Source of the DNA: Cryptomeria japonica
Taxonomy: Eukaryota > Streptophyta > Pinopsida > Cupressales > Cupressaceae
Length of the DNA stretch: 64,000 nt
Assembly (NCBI RefSeq): GCF_030272615.1
Contig: NC_081408.1
Span: 404,109,389 to 404,173,388, forward strand
Direction of reading: 5' to 3'
Under the pieces are notes generated by a model, which worked only from the letters and a program-made list of their open reading frames with translations, was not told where the DNA came from and searched no databases. Positions 58,031 to 64,000 of the stretch are shown here, piece by piece; positions within the stretch are counted from its first letter, which is position 1, and every line of letters begins with the position of its first letter. Position numbers and translations under genes: made by a program.

Positions 58031-59040
58031 CTAATATGCGGGTCTATTCCCTTGGAAATTTTGTTGGAAAGGAGGTCTAGCAGATGGGATTTGGGACCTT
58101 TTCAAATTAACGATTTCATCTGAGAAAGATCCCAACAAAATTTTCATATCCTTGACCTCTACAACTAGAGATAAGGGGCAAGGCAGATTTGCTTGTTGGG
58201 ATCCGAGGTACACATACATATATTGGGGTGCAGATATGCTAGGCACAACTTGCTCAGGGACTTGATTTGATAACTCAGGAAAAACTAGCATGAGTGGTCG
58301 TGGCACAAGCTTTCCAACATTGATTAGATTGTTTTCTGCTCGGACTGCCATATCAAATGCATCCGAGAGATTATTGCCTTAGAGAGATTGGATCATCACA
58401 GATATATCTGAATTGAAGGTTTTCAGATAAAAAAAAATGCCATATCCGCAAGTGGATGAGAGGACAACGATATTCTTTGCTAGGTCCTCTAAAATCTCAT
58501 ATTGAATTTTGTCACCGCTTCTTGAGGGGCTCTTTTTATGGTAATCAATTGTTGTATTAGGGACGATCTATCAACCTTGTTGGAAAATCTCTCAAAGAAG
58601 CAGTCACCTAGCTGGTCGCAATCGGCTATAGAGTTTGGGCCGAGAGATCTATACCAATCTAAAGATTTCCCTTTGAATGAAGCCACGAGCAATCTTAGAG
58701 CTACATTTTGATCTATGGATGATGTAGACATCAACCACATCTTGTAGGTGTTCCCCATGCGTCTTGAGACATTCTCTAGTGAATTTAGGGACAACTTTTA
58801 CGCGAAAGTGGGAATCAGCCCCCATACTGCAGGTGGAACAAGAGGAATGAGAGGGCTCCCACTATTCCAAGTCATAAAGTTTCTAGGAGGAATCTGAGCT
58901 ATTATTATGGGAACAACTACACGGAAAATAGGTGGATTATTGGAAGAAGTAGCTGCAAGCGAATGGATGCTTACTAGGGGTGGGAGAAGCAAACTGAGAT
59001 TTAAAGTTGTTTGGCTCCTGGTAACAGGTCTATGGCTCAT
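58031..59040 (-). pseudogene. Gag of gypsy A
   Basis: Starts MSHRPVTRSQTTLNLSLLL at 59040, only about 57 bases from the LTR. In the same frame, after a TAA (58798-58800) where Gln would fit, comes LNSLENVSRRMGNTYKMWL, SFKGKSLDWYRSLGPNSI and FERFSNKVDRSSLIQQL (58794-58489), the retrotransposon gag core. A further piece (58351-58031) is the C-terminal linker. A CX2C-H knuckle-like stretch follows near 57950. It would form particles; disabled. Confidence 0.72.
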
Positions 59041-59097
59041 AAAATTGCTTAGAATTGTTTAAAATTATGATCCCATTGGTTGTACCAGAAAAAGAAC

Positions 59098-60215
59098 TAT
59101 TGACTCTTAATTTTGCCTTAAACGCTAACAACCTTATTGGAAATTCAGTGATGGAGGACCTTTTGCGCGAAACTCACTGAATGACCTCCGAGTTTGAGAA
59201 GCCGACTCTTCATACAATTGGGGGGAGAAAAGGGGAAGAAGAAATTTTAAAACAAATGATCTACACTACTTAGGCGATACGCCAGAATATTTTGTAAAAG
59301 CATTAACAACATATAAAACCCAAATACATTTGGCTTTAAAGCTCATTCAACAATCTACATGCTTAGAACCATTTGAGAGAGTAATTCAACAAAATTTATT
59401 CAACATAAAATGACATTCACCATTCATCCAACAGATAACAAGTCTCAAAATACAGTTTAATCCGTGGTCTCACAACAAATATCATAAGAAGTTATTAAAT
59501 TTGAAAACAACATAGAAGTCAATATATTAAGCTTCAAATAAAACAATCTCAAATGCCATAGGCACAATCTGACATGTCTATCATTCACCAAATTTAATTA
59601 ACATAAAGGCCTCTTTAATGAGCCAAAGTCTAAAAATATCTCTAAAGTCTGAACCCCCTAAAAGCAGGAAAAAAAAGCATATATAGAGCCCCCAACTCTT
59701 AACCAACAATACACAACATCAGCAACATCCTAGCAACCGTTTCTAATAGGAAACTCCTAGTGTGGCACTCCATGAGACGCTACCCAGCGAAATGGCCTTC
59801 AAAGTTGTTATTCCAAGTGCATCATGGCGACCCTTGCACCTACCCAATAAGAAAAATCATGATGCAAACCACATTTTGGTTCACGAACCAATATGGAAGA
59901 CACACGGCGATTCGGGGGAGACCTAAAGTCAAGCGCGAAAAGAGTGTCGGATTGTGCAACGCGGGGACACCAAGTGTCACCACCTTTACATGATGGATGG
60001 TGGGGCCGAGAAGCATACACCATGAAAAATACTTGAGCCACGTGGGAACTCCATGTTCTCTCAACTTTGAGCGATAAAAGTGAACAACTCAAGACAACAC
60101 TGAGACACCACTTGGCATGCATGCTGACGAATGAGAAAATGGGCCAAAAATCAAAAGAAATCACTACCACTTGACAAAAATGCCGCAAACGAGCAACCCC
60201 AAAATAATATTAACA
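59098..60215 (-). repeat. 5' LTR of gypsy A
   Basis: On the minus strand it starts TGTTAATATTATTTTGGGG (60215) and ends at TA on plus (59098), where the partner has TG. TATA motif TATATATG on minus near 59677. It is flanked by CTTAC (60216-60220). The leader after it lacks a standard tRNA-Met primer site. Confidence 0.88.
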
Positions 60216-61223
60216 CTTACAAAAACATTTGGATTACATTTAGAGGATCATGAATTGATGAAGTAGCATCTCCACATGCTTGGATACAGTTCTAGTTAAG
60301 CACAACCTGATCTACTCTACTACACACTTCAGAAAGATCAAAACACTTGCTCACACACTTACTCGATTATACACATGTAGATACATCTCAAAAATGAATA
60401 TTACATATATTTATACAAATCATCAACCTATATTTCAAGGTCGGCTCAATCCTCAACACAAATAACAAGAATATAACCTCACACACTACAACAACACATG
60501 CAGACCAAAACAATGTCGGCTAAGACATAGTCTAGACCTAAATCAACACCGCACACAAGAAGAAATTCCAAGAATTACGCCTCAAACATCCGCAACACGT
60601 TACAATCACCATGAATGTCACATAACACAAGTAACACCACCAGATCAAGAAAATAATCAATAATGCACACAACGATCAATACAAACCATCAAAATGAATA
60701 GAACATGATCTATAAACATCCACATTCAACATGAATCACCACAGAAACAACCACAACAACACCACTTACTAGAATCACCATCATCAATATACTGAACCTC
60801 ACGAACACATGCTGAACTGACTCTCAAATTGAAAGATTCATTTGCGAACCTCCAAATTATGAACCATATGAATTGAGGACACATATGAACATCCCAAACA
60901 CTCTACCAATTCCACAAACAAAGATATTGCAATTTCAGTGCAATGTGGAGCAAAAACTAGAAAATTGAATAACATGAACAACTGAATAACCAACCTTAAT
61001 ATCGGACCTCATAACTCGATCAAATCACCATACGGACTAGTGAATATTTAGCTGAATCAACTATAGATACTTATAAAAAACCCATTAAACCACAACAACT
61101 CATTTGCAACATACTGATCAAACCAACTCATTTAATCTAACTACAACGTTGGAATACACAGAATAATATGTTGACATCAATGACAAAACATTATTCCAAC
61201 AAATTTCTCAGCAATATACAACA
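60216..61223 (-). repeat. 5' fragment of the copia E 3' LTR
   Basis: On the minus strand it starts TGTTGTATATTGCTGAG next to the purine tract and contains TTTTGTCATTGATGTCAAC, the same core as in the solo copia LTRs at 1255 and 21051. The remainder continues at 28535-28166. An alternative start, TGTTGGAATAATG, lies at 61201. Confidence 0.65.
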
Positions 61224-61225
61224 AT

Positions 61226-61237
61226 ATCCCCCTTTGG
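61226..61237 (-). promoter_or_regulatory. Polypurine tract of copia E
   Basis: CCAAAGGGGGAT on the minus strand, three bases upstream of the LTR start at 61223; the expected primer for plus-strand synthesis. Another purine-rich CTAAGGGGGAG lies at about 61373-61383. Confidence 0.5.
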
Positions 61238-61417
61238 AATTTATGGCAACATATGAATGTGAAAAAAAATCAATACAAAGAAAGAAATCAACAACCAATA
61301 ATCTCCCCATAACTCACAATAATCTCCCCCTAAGATTAGTTCATGATATAGCAGTTTTTCACATGCTTCTCTCCCCCTTAGACATCAATGCAAAAGACAC
61401 ATACAACAAAAATATTG

Positions 61418-61458
<41 letters not shown>

Positions 61459-61603
61459 TAGAAACAACTCTCTCTGAAAACTAACAATTTTGAACATCTA
61501 AAACACACCACTGACTACTCCCCCTGAGTAGCAGCCTCACTCATCAATCTAGATCATAAGATATCTCTTTGAAGTTCCCCGGATTGATGCAACTCAATGC
61601 ATC
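61238..61603 (-). other. 3' untranslated region of copia E
   Basis: No coding sequence. It holds the (CT)n microsatellite and repeated TCCCCCT (GGGGGA on minus) motifs. Confidence 0.45.
61420..61456. repeat. (TC)18 microsatellite
   Basis: Uninterrupted TC dinucleotides, 37 bases, inside the copia E 3' region. The frame at 61168-61461 ending in Ser-Leu repeats is an artefact of it. Confidence 0.95.
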
Positions 61604-64000
61604 TTAGTTCTCATCAGGAGGGGCAATCCCCCCTAGCTTCTCTCTGAGATAGTTAAATATATCTTTAGGCAAAGGCTTCATGAAGATTTCTTGAATCGGT
61701 TCCTTTGTAGATACATACTCCAATTGAACTTCCTTCTTATTCACCTTATCTCTCTCAAGATATGAACTTGTTTGATATATGTTTGGTCTTTGAATGCAAC
61801 ACCAGTTTCTTTGAAATATTAATAACACTTGGATTATCTTAGTATATAGAAGTAGGCTCATAAAAATAACTCCGATATCCTTCAACATCTACTTCATCCA
61901 ATTACATGAGTACAATTGCTAGCAACACCAATATATTCAACTTCTGCAATAGACAAAGATATAGCATTCTACTTCTTACTCATCCATGAAACCAATCTCT
62001 TACCCAAGAAAAATGCACCATCACTACTGCTCTTTTTGTCATCAACATCACCCTCCCAATCGGCATCAGTAAAAGCACTCAAAGTAAAATCATCATCTCT
62101 AGGATACCACAAACCAAAATCAGTTGTCCCTTTCAAATATCTGAAAATTCTCTTTACATCAATAACATGAGATTCCTTAAGATCAGCTTGAAATCTAGCA
62201 ACAAGAAAAACAACATTCATAATATCTGGTCTAGTCTGAGTCAAATACAACAAACCACCAATCATAGATCTATATCTAGCCTGATTTGATTTTGAAGAAT
62301 CATCATCTTTTGTCAACTTACATCCAATCACCATAGGTGTACCAACAGGCTTTGCATCATCTAAACCAAACTTCTTCAACAATTCCTTCACATACTTAGA
62401 TTGAGATATAAAAATACCTTTATCCAACTGGGTAATTTACAATCACAAAAAGAATTTCATCTCACCTATCATAGACATATCAAAATCATTCTGCATATCA
62501 TCAACAAACTTCTTGCATAAAACATCATTTCCACCAAAAATAATATCATCAACAAAGACTTCAACAATTAAGATATTATTATTATAAATCTTGAAGTATA
62601 GATCACTCTCAATAGTACCTTTATTGAATTCAAGCTTCATGAAATACTTATCCAATCTGGCATACCAAGCTCTTGGAGCTTTCTTCAATCCATACAATGC
62701 TTTCTTCAACCTAGAAACCATATCTTTCTGATTTTTCAATTGAAAATGATCTGGTTGCTCAATGTAGACTTCTTCTTCCAACTCCCCATTATGAAAGGCT
62801 GACTTGACATCCATATGATACACTTTAAAATATTTGTAAGCAACATAAGCAAGAAATAATCTAGCAGCTTCAATTCTAGCTACCAGAGCAAAAGTCTCCT
62901 CAAAATCAATACCTTCCATCTGAGTATAACCTTTACAAATAAGTCTTTCTTTATTCCTAACAACTTCATCTTTTTCATCCAACTTATTCAAAAACACCCA
63001 TTTAGTTCCAACTACATTCTTATCCTTAGGTCTGGGAACAAGAATCCATGTGTTATTCTTTTCAATCTGATTCAACTCTTCTTCCATAGCTTTAACCCAA
63101 TTTTCATCTTTACATGCTTCAACAACATCTTTAAGTTTAATCTTAGAAATCAAGAAACACTCTTTAGTAACTCTTTTCCTAGTCATCACACCTCTATTAT
63201 TATCACCTATTATCTAATTCTCTGAATGATTTAACCTTACATACTTGGGAGTCTTAGGATTTTCATGATTCTCGGACTCTTGAACTCTTTCTTCTGCACT
63301 TGCTTCTCCTTCATTCTCAGGATTTTCTGGAGCAATCTGAACTTGATTATGGGTCTTCACTTGCTTTCCTTTATCTGCATTGACAATTTGATCATCTGAA
63401 TCATATTTGGAGCATCTGGGCTGATACTCATTTCCTTCATCAACTTTCACATTAGCACTCTCAAAAATCTTCCTCAATCTCTTATTATAACATCGATAGG
63501 CCTTGCTCTTAGTAGAATAACCAAGAAAGATTCCTTCATCACATCTAGCATCAAACTTCTCTAGATGTTCATCTCTTCTGATATCACATTTACTTCCAAA
63601 AATTCTGAAATATCTAACTGTAGCAACATGATCAAACCATAACTCATAAGGACGCTTACCGGTATCACCTTTGATATACACCTAGTTGAAAGTGTATACA
63701 ACAATACTCACAACTTCTCTCCAATAGATATACAAAACATTTCCTTCAATCATCATCATTCTACCAGCTTCCTGAATTTTTCCGTTCTTCCTTTCCACAA
63801 CTCCATTCTACTGAGGGGTCTGTAGAGAAGATAACTATCTCTTCACCTCATGCTCCTCACAAAAAGAATTGAACTCACTAGAAGTAAATTCACCACCTTT
63901 GTGAGATCTCAGACACTTCAGCTTCTGTCCAGTCTCAGTCTCAACCATAGCTTTGAAAATCTTGAACTTCTCCAATGCTTCAATCTCCTCCCTCAAGAAG
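61604..64000 (-). pseudogene. Pol of copia E: integrase end, RT, RNase H
   Basis: From the window edge: integrase core LRSHKGGEFTSSEFNSF, TPQ-stop-NGVVERKN (about 63800), then KRPYELWFDH and GIFLGYSTKSKAYRCYN (63681-63214). RT (63189-62443): [58 protein letters not shown] and the active site [10 protein letters not shown]. After two stops, RNase H has YRSMIGGLLYLTQTRPDIM, FTDADWEGDVDDKKSSSDG and SWMSKK, stop at 61969. Homology continues decayed to about 61604. Order INT-RT-RH is diagnostic of Ty1/copia. Most stops are TAG at expected Gln (before NGVVERKN; before VYIKGDTG; after SWMSKK). Confidence 0.88.

Larger units (their letters stand above)
28536..60215 (-). mobile_element. Giant Ty3/gypsy element A with extra ORFs, carrying nested B and C
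   Basis: LTRs at 28536-29654 and 59098-60215 are clearly homologous in the same orientation. CTTAC occurs at both outer flanks (28531-28535, 60216-60220). Without the nested 17.5 kb the element is about 14.1 kb. Minus-strand order: 5' LTR, gag, protease, RNase H-like domain, RT, RNase H, integrase, [antisense ORF on plus], 395-bp tandem duplication, long extra ORF, 3' LTR. An antisense ORF after pol and an additional RNase H recall the Tat/Ogre lineage; that assignment is inference. Confidence 0.85.
28166..64000 (-). mobile_element. Ty1/copia element E, outermost shell of the nest (runs off right edge)
   Basis: Minus-strand copia pol (64000 to about 61604) is followed by a purine tract (61237-61226) and a 3' LTR starting at 61223. 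That LTR is interrupted at 60216 by gypsy A and resumes at 28535, ending at 28166. Joined, the LTR is about 1.37 kb. The 28166 end has the copia hallmark GGGGAGGGGTGAATC on the plus strand. The 5' part is beyond base 64000. Confidence 0.75.

Noticed and set aside
61168-61461. 97-codon frame ending in Ser-Leu repeats
   Set aside because: Read through the (TC)n microsatellite in the copia 3' region.

Overview
This is eukaryotic nuclear DNA from a plant, almost entirely layered, decaying transposable elements. Every recognisable pol gene is Ty3/gypsy or Ty1/copia. Two proteins (a plant mobile domain protein and a CWC22-type splicing factor) are plant-like or generally eukaryotic. The very long, old, nested LTR elements suggest a large genome, possibly a gymnosperm; that last point is inference. 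No intact host gene, tRNA, rRNA or CRISPR array was seen.

Layout. (1) 1-5102: 5' part of a minus-strand Ty3/gypsy element (D): LTR 3846-5102, primer site, leader, gag running off the left edge. A copia-type solo LTR (1255-2049, TSD TGATT) sits in its leader. (2) 5553-7972: a spliced plant mobile domain (PMD) gene, broken only by nonsense codons. (3) 8136-10134: decayed CWC22-like copy without visible introns. (4) 10506-11066: two exons of a possible transposase-associated protein. (5) 12041-13117: copia-type LTR plus primer site. (6) 13536-16689: a large minus-strand ORF (here 'PML-1') next to a CACTA-like terminus (16690-18364) with TCGATGA-rich repeats. (7) 18365-24480: gag-protease of a minus-strand gypsy (F), cut by three solo LTRs, each with a perfect 5-bp TSD. 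(8) 25135-28124: LTR remnants.

(9) 28166-64000 is a four-deep nest. A minus-strand copia (E) has its 3' LTR split by minus-strand gypsy A (28536-60215, TSD CTTAC). Gypsy A has its 3' extra ORF split by plus-strand gypsy B (30021-47549, TSD CCATA/CCCTA). Gypsy B is split just before its chromodomain by plus-strand gypsy C (35967-45646, TSD GAGAG). Reading frames resume across the inspected breaks, which supports the reconstruction.

The most unusual content is in gypsy A: an RNase H-like domain between protease and RT, an antisense ORF with an acidic tail after integrase, a 395-bp tandem duplication with TATA motifs, and a ~1,300-codon sense ORF in the env position. That ORF shares sequence blocks with PML-1 beside the CACTA-like end. 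Both show an N-terminal pattern reminiscent of the PMD gene at 6 kb. Most premature stops in the window are TAG where family alignments expect Gln, the pattern expected from C-to-T decay at methylated CHG sites.
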